This document shows positions 55,764 through 64,000 of a stretch of DNA of 64,000 bases, piece by piece. The translations under genes were made by a program, and so were the position numbers. The DNA is from Pseudochrobactrum sp. sp1633. GTDB lineage: Bacteria; Pseudomonadota; Alphaproteobacteria; Rhizobiales; Rhizobiaceae. A model generated the notes under the pieces. That model ran no database searches and was not told where the DNA came from. It was given only the letters and a program-made list of their open reading frames with translations. Numbering within the stretch: position 1 is the stretch's first letter; the number at the start of each line of letters is the position of its first letter. The stretch spans positions 1 through 64,000 of the forward strand of contig NZ_JARRAE010000012.1 of the NCBI RefSeq assembly GCF_030376605.1, read 5' to 3'.

Positions 55764-56172
55764 GAACTGTCTCCAGATGATTGAGAAGCGCGGCGCGGAT
55801 ATCATCGGGCCATGCGCGGGCTTTATGAGTTGTGCTTGAGGTGGCGACGAGCTTGTGTTTCGCCGTCCATAACAGATCGCCATTGGCGCGCACTTCATGG
55901 TCGAGCGACAGCGAACTGCCGCCAACCGCAGTGACTTTCAGTGTGAAGTCCAGCAGGTCGGCATGGAAGCCGGGTTTTACAAAAGTCAGATCAAGCCGCA
56001 CGGTTGGTGTTGCGATCTGCCGGTCATGATTGAGGCTTTTCCAGTCGGCTCCGATTGAGGCGAAGAAGTCTTCCAGAACCCCGATCAGAATATTCAGATA
56101 AGACGGAAAATAAGCGATGCCCGAAGGATCACAATCGCCGAACCGCAAGGGCCTTGTGGTGTGAAAAGCCAT
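55756..56172 (-). CDS. Hotdog-fold acyl-CoA thioesterase (4-hydroxybenzoyl-CoA thioesterase type)
   Basis: A 138-residue single-hotdog protein with the catalytic motif RFGDCDPSGIAYFPSYLN near residue 10-27, the Asp-Pro-x-Gly signature of the 4HBT family. It may release CoA from dead-end aromatic CoA thioesters and so protect the CoA pool. It lies between the RidA gene and the acyl-CoA dehydrogenase gene, same strand, with short gaps, so it is part of the aromatic operon. Substrate not proven. Confidence 0.88.
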   Translation of the reverse strand: MAFHTTRPLRFGDCDPSGIAYFPSYLNILIGVLEDFFASIGADWKSLNHDRQIATPTVRLDLTFVKPGFHADLLDFTLKVTAVGGSSLSLDHEVRANGDLLWTAKHKLVATSSTTHKARAWPDDIRAALLNHLETVHA

Positions 56173-56182
56173 GATCCGCCCT

Positions 56183-57361
56183 TTAAACCGTTTTCAGCAA
56201 TTCGCGGGCGATGATCAGTTTCTGAACCTCTGTTGCCCCTTCATAAATGCGCAGGCTACGGATTTCCCGATAGAGCTTTTCGGTAATCGCGCCGCTTTGC
56301 ACACCGCGTCCGCCAAACATCTGTAAAGCGCGGTCAATAATCATTTGGGCAGATTCCGTCGCAGCCATTTTGGCCATTGCCGCCTGTTGCGTGGTTGGCA
56401 GTTTCTGCACATCGCGGCGCCATGCAGCGCGGTAGGTCAGCAGGGTTGCCGCCTCCAGTTCTGTCGCCATATCGCCAAGTGCGGCCTGTGTCAGTTGCAG
56501 ATCGCTGAGTGTTGCGCCAAATATCTGCCGGTTACGCGCATGGTTCAAAGCCTCATCCAAGGCACGGCGGGCAAAGCCAAGGGCGGCGGCTGCCACTGAA
56601 GCACGGAAAATATCCAGCGTGCGCATGGCAATTTTAAATCCTTCGCCGCCTGCGCCTAAACGCCGTGAAGCGGGGATACGGCAATTCTCAAAACGGATTG
56701 TAGCGAGCGGATGCGGCGCAATCACTTCAAGCCGCTCGGCAATAGAAAAGCCCGGATCAGTGGCATAGACCACAAAGGCCGAGATGCCGCGTGTGCCTGC
56801 AGCCTCACCCGTGCGGGCAAAGACGGTGTAAACATCGGCGATGCCGCCATTAGAAATCCAGGTTTTCTCGCCGTTGAGAATATACTCATCGCCGTCCTGT
56901 GTCGCAGCGCATTGCATGGCGGCGACATCGGAACCGGCTTCTTTCTCCGACAGGGCAAAGGCCGAAAGCCATTCACCGGAAGAGATTTTTGGCAGAATAT
57001 GCTGTTTTAATTCATCCGATCCGGCAAGGCCGATCGCGCCGGTGCCAAGCCCCTGCATGGCAAAGGCAAAATCCGCCAGCCCGTCATGCCATGCCAGTGT
57101 TTCGCGCGCCAGACAGACCGAGCGGGAGTCGATCTCGGTCTTGCCGCTGTTGCCGGTGACGCTATCAAGAAGTCCTGCTTGCCCAAGCAGTTTCACCAAC
57201 TTGCGGCAGGCGGCATCTGTGTCGTGATGATCAATATTTTTCAAAACACCGGATGCGGCAAATTCATTGAGCTTTCGAGCAAAATCACGCTGTTGCTGCT
57301 CAAAAAACGGCAGTTCCAGATGTTCATGAACGGGGGCTTCGCGGCAAGCTGTATCTGACAT
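56183..57361 (-). CDS. Acyl-CoA dehydrogenase of the aromatic cluster
   Basis: A 392-residue flavoprotein: FALSEKEAGSDVAAMQCAAT, WISNGGIADVYTVFART, ATIRFENCRIPASRRLGAGG, and C-terminal ALQMFGGRGVQSGAITEKLY followed by RIYEGATEVQKLIIARELL, where the catalytic glutamate of the short-chain branch is expected (EGATEV). It should introduce a double bond into an alicyclic or dicarboxylic CoA ester after ring reduction. It begins three bases from the downstream end of the hydratase gene. Confidence 0.87.
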   Translation of the reverse strand: MSDTACREAPVHEHLELPFFEQQQRDFARKLNEFAASGVLKNIDHHDTDAACRKLVKLLGQAGLLDSVTGNSGKTEIDSRSVCLARETLAWHDGLADFAFAMQGLGTGAIGLAGSDELKQHILPKISSGEWLSAFALSEKEAGSDVAAMQCAATQDGDEYILNGEKTWISNGGIADVYTVFARTGEAAGTRGISAFVVYATDPGFSIAERLEVIAPHPLATIRFENCRIPASRRLGAGGEGFKIAMRTLDIFRASVAAAALGFARRALDEALNHARNRQIFGATLSDLQLTQAALGDMATELEAATLLTYRAAWRRDVQKLPTTQQAAMAKMAATESAQMIIDRALQMFGGRGVQSGAITEKLYREIRSLRIYEGATEVQKLIIARELLKTV

Positions 57362-57364
57362 GGT

Positions 57365-58216
57365 TCAGTTCCCTTCAAATTCAGGGCGGCGTTTGGCGGC
57401 AAAGGCTTCAAATGCGCGGCGGAAATCCTGTGTCGCCATGCAAATGGCCTGTGCCTGCGCTTCCGATTCAATCATTTCATCAATGCCCATCGCCCATTCC
57501 TGAGCCAGCATGGTTTTGGTAATGCCATGTGCAAAATAAGGGCCGTCAGCGAGGGTTTTGGCGAGCTTTTGCGCTTCCGCCAGAAGGTTCTCACCATCAT
57601 GCAGATGGTTGTAGAAACCCCAGTCTTTGCCCTCGGTGGCAGACATGAAACGACCCGTATAAAGCAGCTCTGCTGCACGCCCCTGACCGATAATACGGGG
57701 CAGAATTCCGCAGGCGCCCATATCCGCACCGGCAAGACCGACACGGGTGAATAGGAATGCGGTTTTCGCCTCATGGGTGGCAAGGCGTAAATCGGAGGCC
57801 ATTGCCAGAATGGCACCGGCACCGGCGCAAATACCGTCCACAGCCGCAATCACGGGCTGCGGGCATTTGCGCATGGCCTTTACCACATCGCCGGTCATGC
57901 GGGTGAAGGCCAGCAGTTCCGGCATCGGCATTTTCGTCAAAGGTTCGATGATCTCGAAGACATCACCGCCGGAAGAGAAATTACCGCCCGCTCCGGTGAC
58001 AACCACGGCGCGAATATCCGATGCATAGGTCAAATCACGGAACAGATCGCGCAGCTCCGCATAGCTTTCAAATGTCAGCGGGTTTTTGCGGGCAGGGCGG
58101 TTGAGCGTGAGGGTGGCAACGCGCCCGTCTTCACTCACCTCCCACAGAAAATGCTGTGCCTGATAGTTTTTGAACGCTTTCAGATGACTGTTCATGCTGA
58201 TGATTTGTTCGCTCAT
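57365..58216 (-). CDS. Enoyl-CoA hydratase-family protein
   Basis: A 283-residue crotonase-fold protein with [36 protein letters not shown] and [20 protein letters not shown]; the expected acid region reads [20 protein letters not shown], typical of the group found beside 2-aminobenzoyl-CoA and related pathways rather than of fatty-acid FadB. It may hydrate or open the reduced ring. The ATG overlaps the upstream SDR stop by four bases (ATGA), so the two are translationally coupled. Confidence 0.87.
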   Translation of the reverse strand: MSEQIISMNSHLKAFKNYQAQHFLWEVSEDGRVATLTLNRPARKNPLTFESYAELRDLFRDLTYASDIRAVVVTGAGGNFSSGGDVFEIIEPLTKMPMPELLAFTRMTGDVVKAMRKCPQPVIAAVDGICAGAGAILAMASDLRLATHEAKTAFLFTRVGLAGADMGACGILPRIIGQGRAAELLYTGRFMSATEGKDWGFYNHLHDGENLLAEAQKLAKTLADGPYFAHGITKTMLAQEWAMGIDEMIESEAQAQAICMATQDFRRAFEAFAAKRRPEFEGN

Positions 58217-59013
58217 CCTGCCAATACCTCGCCACCGGCAATCGCAATTGCCTGTCCGTTGATGGAGGCGGCATCAGGAGATGCCAGCCATAAGACTGTG
58301 TGTGCCACTTCCTCCGGTTTAATCAGCCGGTTTTGCGGATTGGCTTTTACAAAATGCGCCAGCGCTTCTTCTTCAGAGCGGCCGGTTTTTTGCATGATCT
58401 GTGCAATGGCTTCACGGATAATCGGCGTATCGGTAAAACCCGGACAAACGGCATTGACGGTAATGCCCTTAGTTGCGAGCTCCAGCGCCAAAGCACGGGT
58501 GAGGCCGACAACACCATGTTTTGCAGCGCAATAGGCCGAGACATAGGCATAGCCGGTCAGCCCTGCGGTGGATGCAATATTGATGATACGCGCATTTGTG
58601 CCATAGTTTTTGAGATCGGGCAGCACAGCCTGCGTTACCTGAAAAACACCGGTCAGATCAACCGCAAGCACTTGCGACCATATCTCAAGACTGGTTTTTT
58701 CAAACGGCGCGGAAGGCGCTTCACCTGCATTGTTGACCAAAATACTCACCGGCCCGAAAGCCGATTGAGCCGCCTGCAACCCTGTGCTGATCGCTTGCGC
58801 ATTCGTCACGTCAAAACCGCTGGCGACAAAACAGGTTTTGCGCCCCGCAGCCTGATCGAGCTCTGCGGCCAGTGCCGCCAGAGGCTCATGCCGTCTGCCG
58901 GACAAAGTGACATTGGCACCGGACATAGCAAAGTCACGGGCAATGGCCGCACCGATACCGCTGCCCGCGCCGGTGATTAAAACATGTCTGCCGTCGAATT
59001 TATTCTTGCTCAT
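58213..59013 (-). CDS. Short-chain dehydrogenase/reductase of the aromatic cluster
   Basis: A 266-residue classical SDR: cofactor motif [17 protein letters not shown], the NNAG motif ([10 protein letters not shown]), catalytic serine in [12 protein letters not shown] and the YxxxK motif in [12 protein letters not shown]. It probably oxidises or reduces a hydroxyl/keto group on the alicyclic CoA ester. ATG 59013 ([10 protein letters not shown]) is preferred; an ATG 12 bases upstream (59025) is possible. It follows the monooxygenase/reductase gene after 17 bases. Confidence 0.88.
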   Translation of the reverse strand: MSKNKFDGRHVLITGAGSGIGAAIARDFAMSGANVTLSGRRHEPLAALAAELDQAAGRKTCFVASGFDVTNAQAISTGLQAAQSAFGPVSILVNNAGEAPSAPFEKTSLEIWSQVLAVDLTGVFQVTQAVLPDLKNYGTNARIINIASTAGLTGYAYVSAYCAAKHGVVGLTRALALELATKGITVNAVCPGFTDTPIIREAIAQIMQKTGRSEEEALAHFVKANPQNRLIKPEEVAHTVLWLASPDAASINGQAIAIAGGEVLAG

Positions 59014-59030
59014 ATCCGGTCTCATTCTGG

Positions 59031-61364
59031 TTATTTTTGTGCGGCAGCCGCGGCGGCTTCACGAGCCAGATTGGTTTCATACTGGGCTTTGCCTGAGTAA
59101 TATTGCTTCGGCCAAGGCACGGAGGTCAGCCCGATTTTCGCTGCCTCATGCAGCACCCAAGCGGGGTCTGCCAGATGCGGGCGGGCCACGGCGCAAAGAT
59201 CGGCACGCCCCGCGGAGATCACTGAATTGGCGTGATCGGCTTCCGATATCGCACCCACAGCAATTGTCGGGATGCCGACTTCATTGCGGATTTTGTCTGA
59301 AAACGGGGTCTGGAACAGACGGCCATAAACCGGTTTTTCATGTTTAACGACCTGACCGGACGAACAGTCGATGAGATCGGCACCGGCATCTTTAAACATC
59401 CGCGCAAAAATCGCTGCATCATCAGGCGTATTGCCACCTTCCGCCCAGTCATGACAGGAGAGGCGCACCGAAATCGGCTTATCCTGCGGCCAGACCGCGC
59501 GAATGGCTTTGAACACTTCCAGCGGAAAACGCGCACGGTTTGCGTGGCTGCCGCCATATTCATCTTCACGCTGATTGGTGAGCGGTGAGAGGAAACTGGA
59601 GAGCAGATAGCCATGCGCGGCATGAAGTTCCAGCCAGTCTGCGCCGGTACTTGCGGCAAGCTCGGTCGCGCGTACAAAATCAGCAATTACCCGATCCATA
59701 TCTTCGCGCGTCATAGGCTTCGGCTTCTGGCTGTTGACCAGATAAGGCTCAGCCGAGGCCGAAATCAGCGGCCAGCCGCTCGCTTCATCAACCGGCTGGT
59801 CAATGCCTTCCCAAGCAGGTTTGGTGGCGCCTTTGCGCCCCGCATGACCCAGCTGAATAGCCACTTTGGCATCGCTGTTCTGATGCACAAAATCGACCAG
59901 ACGTTTCCAGCCGTCGCGCTGCTCTTCGTTCCACAATCCCAGACAATTCGGAGTGATACGTGCATCAGGGGATACGCAGGTCATTTCAGCAAAGATCAGA
60001 CCGGCACCGCCGAGCGCACGGGAACCGAGATGCACCATGTGAAAATCATTAATCAGCCCGTCCGTTGCCGAATACATCGCCATTGGCGACATGACGATAC
60101 GGTTCGCCAAAGTCACACCGCGCAATTGATAGGGCGTGAACATCGGCGGCACATGGCGCTTGCCGCTGTTGCTCTCAACCGGCAGACCGGACTTTCTGGC
60201 AAACCAGTTTTCATAGCCCTGCAGCCAGTTTTTATCGCGCAGGCGCAGATTTTCATGGCTGATACGCTGTGAGCGCGTCAGCATGGAATACATGAATTGT
60301 TCCGGTTCAAAATGATCGGCATAGCGCTGACCAACCACCTCAAACCATTCCATCGCATTGCGCGCGGCATTCTGAATGCGCGCCACATCCACGCGGCGGA
60401 TTTCCTCATAGGTTTCCAGCGCTGCGGGAATATGGCTCTTATCATGGCCGTGCAACTGGAACTGTCGGGTCAGCTCAATCGCATCATCAATTGCCAGTTT
60501 GGTGCCGGAGCCGATGGCAAAATGAGCGGTATGGGCGGCATCGCCCATCAGCACCACATGGGAATTACCGTTATAATGGCTCCACTTGCCGCAGATCAGC
60601 CGGTTGAAATTCAGCCATGCCGAACCGCGCAAATGCCGCGCATTGGTCATCAGCGGTGCGCCCTCAAGCACTTCCGAGAAAAGGTTCTCACAGAAAGAAA
60701 TGGAATCCTGCTGTGACATCTCGTCAAGACCATGCGCCTGATAAGCTTCTTCCGTGGTCTCGATAATGAAAGTCGAGGTTTTGTCGTCGAACTTGTAAAT
60801 ATGCGCCTGAAACCAGCCATGATCCGTCTTGCGGAAATCAAAGGTGAAGGCGTCAAAGAGCTTATTGGTGCCAAGCCAGATATAACGGTTTGGCCGCACG
60901 ATCATATCCGGCTCGAATATATCGGCATAACGGTGACGGATTTTGGAATTCAGCCCGTCAGAGGCGATAATCAGATCAGCATCGGGATATTGCGTATCTG
61001 CATCCACATCGGTTTCAAATATCAGCTCAACGCCCAGATCTTCGCAGCGTTTTTGCAGAATATTCAGCAGTTTTTTGCGGCCGATACCGACAAAACCATG
61101 ACCGCTTGTGCGCTGGCGTGTGCCTTTGAACAGCACTTCAATATCGTCCCAATGATTGAACGCATCCTGAATTTCTGCCGCACTGGTTTCATCCCAGACC
61201 TTCATCGCTTCCATCGTCGCATCGGAAAACACAACGCCCCAGCCGAATGTGTCATAGGGTTTGTTGCGCTCGACCACGCGGATGTGATGCTCGGGATGGG
61301 TTTTCTTCATCAACAGGGCAAAATACAGTCCGGCCGGACCGCCACCGATACAAACGATACGCAT
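59031..61364 (-). CDS. Bifunctional aromatic-CoA monooxygenase/reductase (2-aminobenzoyl-CoA or salicylyl-CoA 5-hydroxylase type)
   Basis: A 777-residue two-domain flavoprotein. The N-terminal half is a FAD monooxygenase: [53 protein letters not shown]. The C-terminal half (from about 400) is an old-yellow-enzyme domain: [50 protein letters not shown], and [20 protein letters not shown]. This matches the 2-aminobenzoyl-CoA monooxygenase/reductase of Azoarcus evansii, which hydroxylates and then reduces the ring; database entries often name it salicylyl-CoA 5-hydroxylase. ATG 61364 has GGGGAGA upstream. The neighbouring RidA gene favours an amino-aromatic substrate. Confidence 0.9.
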   Translation of the reverse strand: MRIVCIGGGPAGLYFALLMKKTHPEHHIRVVERNKPYDTFGWGVVFSDATMEAMKVWDETSAAEIQDAFNHWDDIEVLFKGTRQRTSGHGFVGIGRKKLLNILQKRCEDLGVELIFETDVDADTQYPDADLIIASDGLNSKIRHRYADIFEPDMIVRPNRYIWLGTNKLFDAFTFDFRKTDHGWFQAHIYKFDDKTSTFIIETTEEAYQAHGLDEMSQQDSISFCENLFSEVLEGAPLMTNARHLRGSAWLNFNRLICGKWSHYNGNSHVVLMGDAAHTAHFAIGSGTKLAIDDAIELTRQFQLHGHDKSHIPAALETYEEIRRVDVARIQNAARNAMEWFEVVGQRYADHFEPEQFMYSMLTRSQRISHENLRLRDKNWLQGYENWFARKSGLPVESNSGKRHVPPMFTPYQLRGVTLANRIVMSPMAMYSATDGLINDFHMVHLGSRALGGAGLIFAEMTCVSPDARITPNCLGLWNEEQRDGWKRLVDFVHQNSDAKVAIQLGHAGRKGATKPAWEGIDQPVDEASGWPLISASAEPYLVNSQKPKPMTREDMDRVIADFVRATELAASTGADWLELHAAHGYLLSSFLSPLTNQREDEYGGSHANRARFPLEVFKAIRAVWPQDKPISVRLSCHDWAEGGNTPDDAAIFARMFKDAGADLIDCSSGQVVKHEKPVYGRLFQTPFSDKIRNEVGIPTIAVGAISEADHANSVISAGRADLCAVARPHLADPAWVLHEAAKIGLTSVPWPKQYYSGKAQYETNLAREAAAAAAQK

Positions 61365-61520
61365 GGTCAAATTCTCCCCTTGAATGCTCTGTTACCCGCT
61401 ATGCGGCCGCAGTCATTTTTATGATGTGCAACGGCGGCAGGCACCAAAGCACAATTTATTTTATGCTTAAAACATATGGATGAAATGGTTTTGGTCAAGT
61501 GATAAATTTGCATGATGCGT

Positions 61521-63140
61521 TCAGCCTTGCTTACGCAGCATGAAACGCTGGATTTTGCCGGTAACGGTTTTCGGCAACGCATCGACAAAACGAACTGAGC
61601 GGGGATATTTATACGGTGCGATCAGCTTTTTAACGTGATCCTGCAAGGCTTTGACCGTTTCAGGAGAAGGCTGCACACCATTGCGAAGCACAATATGCGC
61701 CTCAACAATCTGGCCGCGTTCTTCATCACTCACGCCGATCACCGCGCATTCCTGCACATCCGCATGGGCGAGAAGGGCGGCCTCAACCTCAGGCCCCGCG
61801 ATATTATACCCGGCAGAAATAATCATATCATCCGCACGGGCAGCGAAATGGAAATCGCCGTTCTCATCCTGAAAGAAACTGTCGCCGGTCAGGTTCCAGC
61901 CATCGCGGACATAGACTTTCTGACGCTCATCCGCGAGGTAACGGCAGCCGGTCGGGCCGCGCACCGCTAAGCGGCCGATTTCACCGCGCGGCACTTCCTG
62001 CATATTCTCATCAACGATTTTGGCCTGATAGCCGGTAACGGGTTTGCCTGTGCGGCCGGGACCGGAATCACCTAAACGGTTGCTGATAAAAATATGCAGC
62101 ATCTCGGTCGCGCCGATCCCGTCCAGCATCGGCTTACCGGTTTTCTCCACCCATGCTTCATAAATCGGGGCGGGCAGGGTTTCACCTGCCGAAACCGCAA
62201 TGCGCAAGGATGACAAGTCGGCACCTTCATTCATTGCCTGCAACATCACGCGATAGGCGGTGGGGGCAGTAAAGCTGATGGTCGCCTTATAGGTCTCAAT
62301 CAGCTCGATCATCTTAGGCGGTGTTGCCTGTTCAAGCAGCGCTGCTGCTGCCCCGAAGCGCAGCGGGAAAATGGCCAGTCCGCCCAGACCAAAGGTGAAA
62401 GCGAGCGGTGGTGAGCCAACGAAAATATCGTCCGGCTGCACATTCAGCACTTCCTTGGCATAGGTATCGGCAATCAACAGCAGATCGCGGTGAAAATGCA
62501 TGGTGGCCTTCGGCTCACCGGTAGTACCGGACGTAAAACCCAGCAGTGCCACATCATCGCGTCCGGTTCTTACCGCATCAAAACGCACCGGCTTGTTGAG
62601 CGCTGCATGGTCAAGTTCCGCATCATGATTGGCGGTGCCGTCAAAGCCGATCACTGTTTTAAGAAAAGGGCTCTTTGCCGCGCAAATCTGCAAATCTTCC
62701 AGCAGTCGCGTGTCACACAGCGCCAGCGAGATTTCTGCTTTATTGACGATTTTTGTCAGCTCATCAGGGCGCAGCATCGGCATGGAATTGACCACGACCG
62801 CACCGGCCTTGGTGGCGGCGAGCCAGCAGGCAACCATTGCCGGATTATTGGCAGAGCGGATCAGAATGCGATTGCCCGGCTGCACGCCGTAATCTTCAAC
62901 CAGCACATGGGCAATGCGGTTGCTCCAGTCGGTGAGTTCCTTATAGGTGCGCCGCCGTCCGTTGCCAATCAGCGCAGTGTGATCGCCAAAGCCTTTGGCC
63001 ACCATCGCATCGGAAAGTTCATAGCCGGCATTGAGCCATTCGGGATAGGTGATGTCGCCGGATGGCAATTCCGGCCAATCCTCAGCCGGTGGCAGGTTAT
63101 TTCTGGTAAAATGGTCTGTATGCGCCGTTGGTCCAAGCAT
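61521..63140 (-). CDS. 2-Aminobenzoate (benzoate-type) CoA ligase
   Basis: A 539-residue ANL ligase with LGFTSGTTGEPKATMHFHRD, PPLAFTFGLGGLAIFPLRFG, DGIGATEMLHIFISN and the catalytic lysine in TVTGKIQRFMLRK. The HFHRD and ATEMLHIF patterns are typical of benzoate/2-aminobenzoate:CoA ligases. It starts the pathway by forming the aromatic CoA ester that the neighbouring monooxygenase/reductase uses. The 156-base gap before the monooxygenase gene shows no strong terminator, so they may share a transcript. Confidence 0.88.
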   Translation of the reverse strand: MLGPTAHTDHFTRNNLPPAEDWPELPSGDITYPEWLNAGYELSDAMVAKGFGDHTALIGNGRRRTYKELTDWSNRIAHVLVEDYGVQPGNRILIRSANNPAMVACWLAATKAGAVVVNSMPMLRPDELTKIVNKAEISLALCDTRLLEDLQICAAKSPFLKTVIGFDGTANHDAELDHAALNKPVRFDAVRTGRDDVALLGFTSGTTGEPKATMHFHRDLLLIADTYAKEVLNVQPDDIFVGSPPLAFTFGLGGLAIFPLRFGAAAALLEQATPPKMIELIETYKATISFTAPTAYRVMLQAMNEGADLSSLRIAVSAGETLPAPIYEAWVEKTGKPMLDGIGATEMLHIFISNRLGDSGPGRTGKPVTGYQAKIVDENMQEVPRGEIGRLAVRGPTGCRYLADERQKVYVRDGWNLTGDSFFQDENGDFHFAARADDMIISAGYNIAGPEVEAALLAHADVQECAVIGVSDEERGQIVEAHIVLRNGVQPSPETVKALQDHVKKLIAPYKYPRSVRFVDALPKTVTGKIQRFMLRKQG

Positions 63141-63252
63141 TTTTTGTTCCCCTGCGAGCTTTTGCCCGCGTCGTTATTTTTTAAAAAATGGCGGCAGATG
63201 ATGTGGATTTTTCGTAACGGGTATCCTGATTTTTCGAATGGTCTGATGCCGG

Positions 63253-63756
63253 TTAAGCCAGATGGTCGTGCTCGTCCTGCAAGGCCAGCGCATGCTCGAT
63301 TGTATCGATAACCGTGACCAGTTCTGCCGATTGTGCCGGTGACAGCACGCTGAAAATATCGCTGATCCAATGCTCATGGGCGGCGGCCATGGCTTCAAAC
63401 TCTTCGCGTCCCTTCTGGGTGAGGCGCACCAGCATAGCGCGTTTGTCGCCCGCAACCGGAACCCGCAAAACGGAGCCGTCACTGACCAGCCGCTCCACAA
63501 TGCCGGTGACATTGCCGTTGGAAACCCGCAGAGCCGCAGACAATTCGGTCATTTTGAGGCCGCTTTCAAAGCGGTACAGCGCTGCCATCACGTCGAAGCG
63601 GGGCAGGGTCGTATCAAATTCCTGACGCAGCTTTTCGCGGATCACCGCTTCAACATGCTTTGTTGATTTGAGAAGCTTCAGCCATGTGCGCAGACTTTGC
63701 TTGGCTGAAGCCTGCCCGTCTGCCACTGTTTTCTGCTGATCTTGCGCAACTACCAT
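63253..63756 (-). CDS. MarR-family transcriptional regulator
   Basis: A 167-residue winged-helix regulator: LPRFDVMAALYRFESGLKMT, SAALRVSNGNVTGIVERLVS (recognition helix), and the wing region VPVAGDKRAMLVRLTQKGRE. It heads the aromatic-acid cluster and should repress it until an aromatic CoA ester binds, as BadR/GenR-type and similar MarR proteins do. CGGAG precedes the ATG. Its probable operator is the 44-base palindrome at 63832-63875, in the region shared with the divergent gene. Confidence 0.9.
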   Translation of the reverse strand: MVVAQDQQKTVADGQASAKQSLRTWLKLLKSTKHVEAVIREKLRQEFDTTLPRFDVMAALYRFESGLKMTELSAALRVSNGNVTGIVERLVSDGSVLRVPVAGDKRAMLVRLTQKGREEFEAMAAAHEHWISDIFSVLSPAQSAELVTVIDTIEHALALQDEHDHLA

Positions 63757-63831
63757 CGTAACACTCCGTTGCCTCCTGCAAAGATTTGGTGTGATTGCAG
63801 GGCGACTGATTTCTTTTATGGTGTCACTTAC

Positions 63832-63875
63832 AAAAATAATTTCAAGTATGAAATTTCATGCTTGAAATTATTTTT
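63832..63875. promoter_or_regulatory. 44-base near-perfect palindrome, MarR operator candidate
   Basis: Arms of 15 bases (63832-63846, ending TTTCAAG, with 63861-63875, starting CTTGAAA) are perfectly complementary, and the 14-base centre contains ATGAAATTTCAT, itself a palindrome. Only one symmetric position in the whole element is mismatched. It lies 75 bases upstream of marR and about 46 bases upstream of the divergent gene. Confidence 0.78.
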
Positions 63876-63921
63876 TATTTATGGAGATATTTGAAGGGTA
63901 GTCATGACGGAGGAGCGGGGA

Positions 63922-64000
63922 ATGCAGATCAGAGCGGCAGAACCGGTTTTAAAAACCGCGCCCGCTGAACCGGATAGCCCAGCTATGAAAGACTGGGATC
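63922..64000 (+). CDS. N-terminal fragment of a gene running off the window
   Basis: Open frame from ATG 63922, preceded by GGAGGAG with six bases between, to the window end. Only 26 residues are visible (starting MQIRAAEPVLKTAP) and no domain can be recognised. An earlier in-frame ATG at 63904 lacks a site. It is divergent from marR and shares the palindrome, so it is probably another gene of the same aromatic pathway, for instance an uptake component; this is a guess from context. Confidence 0.6.
   Translation, partial: MQIRAAEPVLKTAPAEPDSPAMKDWD

Noticed and set aside
59031-61364. Salicylate as the cluster substrate, following the common name salicylyl-CoA 5-hydroxylase
   Set aside because: Not excluded, but the RidA gene and the benzoate/aminobenzoate-type ligase fit 2-aminobenzoate better.

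Overview
The window looks like a piece of a secondary replicon (chromid or large plasmid) of an alphaproteobacterium of the order Hyphomicrobiales, probably a Brucella/Ochrobactrum relative. The evidence is a complete repABC replication and partition module (27.4-31.8 kb), a homospermidine synthase, a BigR-type persulfide-response operon, a DUF1127 gene followed by CU-rich stem-loops, and the general gene style. The genus is an inference; no rRNA or tRNA gene is visible. No transposase, integrase, prophage or CRISPR array was seen, and the metabolic content fits a stable chromid better than a mobile plasmid.

Layout. 1-2.07 kb: sulfide/persulfide detoxification (metallo-beta-lactamase-fold dioxygenase, ArsR-family BigR, two half-size YeeE/YedE membrane proteins), closed by a terminator shared with the convergent thiamine operon. 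2.07-4.5 kb: thiM-thiE-thiD salvage operon under a TPP riboswitch. 4.5-8.3 kb: an Xre/RES toxin-antitoxin pair followed after 26 bases by an unusual fusion of a D-2-hydroxyacid dehydrogenase with a glycerate kinase. 8.3-12.3 kb: amino-acid catabolism genes (FAD-dependent D-amino-acid dehydrogenase, basic-amino-acid binding protein, saccharopine-dehydrogenase-like enzyme, Lrp regulator). 12.5-14.4 kb: two unrecognised membrane proteins. 14.6-14.9 kb: a DUF1127 mini-gene with three anti-Shine-Dalgarno hairpins ('cuckoo RNA' type). 14.9-18.1 kb: DsrE-like, DsbA-like and DsbD proteins. 18.3-21.7 kb: a two-component system and an O-antigen ligase-like protein. 22-23.8 kb: a ThDP-dependent enzyme with a structured leader. 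23.9-26.7 kb: a flavin/Fe-S oxidoreductase and its divergent TetR regulator. 26.8-27.4 kb: an IMPACT-family protein.

27.4-31.8 kb is the replication heart: two identical parS palindromes, repA, repB, an antisense counter-transcript RNA, and repC with an AT-rich internal stretch (likely oriV). 32-44.4 kb: SURF1, acetoacetyl-CoA synthetase, an AraC regulator and a full leucine/isovalerate degradation operon (isovaleryl-CoA dehydrogenase, both methylcrotonyl-CoA carboxylase subunits, methylglutaconyl-CoA hydratase, an acyl-CoA synthetase, HMG-CoA lyase); the acetoacetate it makes can be reactivated by the neighbouring synthetase. 44.5-52.1 kb: homospermidine synthase, a GNAT protein, a serine hydrolase, an acyltransferase and a CPA2 cation/proton antiporter.

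52.1-63.9 kb is one long minus-strand cluster for aerobic CoA-dependent breakdown of an aromatic acid, most likely 2-aminobenzoate: CoA ligase, bifunctional monooxygenase/reductase, SDR, enoyl-CoA hydratase, acyl-CoA dehydrogenase, thioesterase, RidA-type deaminase, fused hydratase/3-hydroxyacyl-CoA dehydrogenase and thiolase, with a MarR regulator at the head. A 44-base near-perfect palindrome lies between marR and a divergent gene that runs off the window end.
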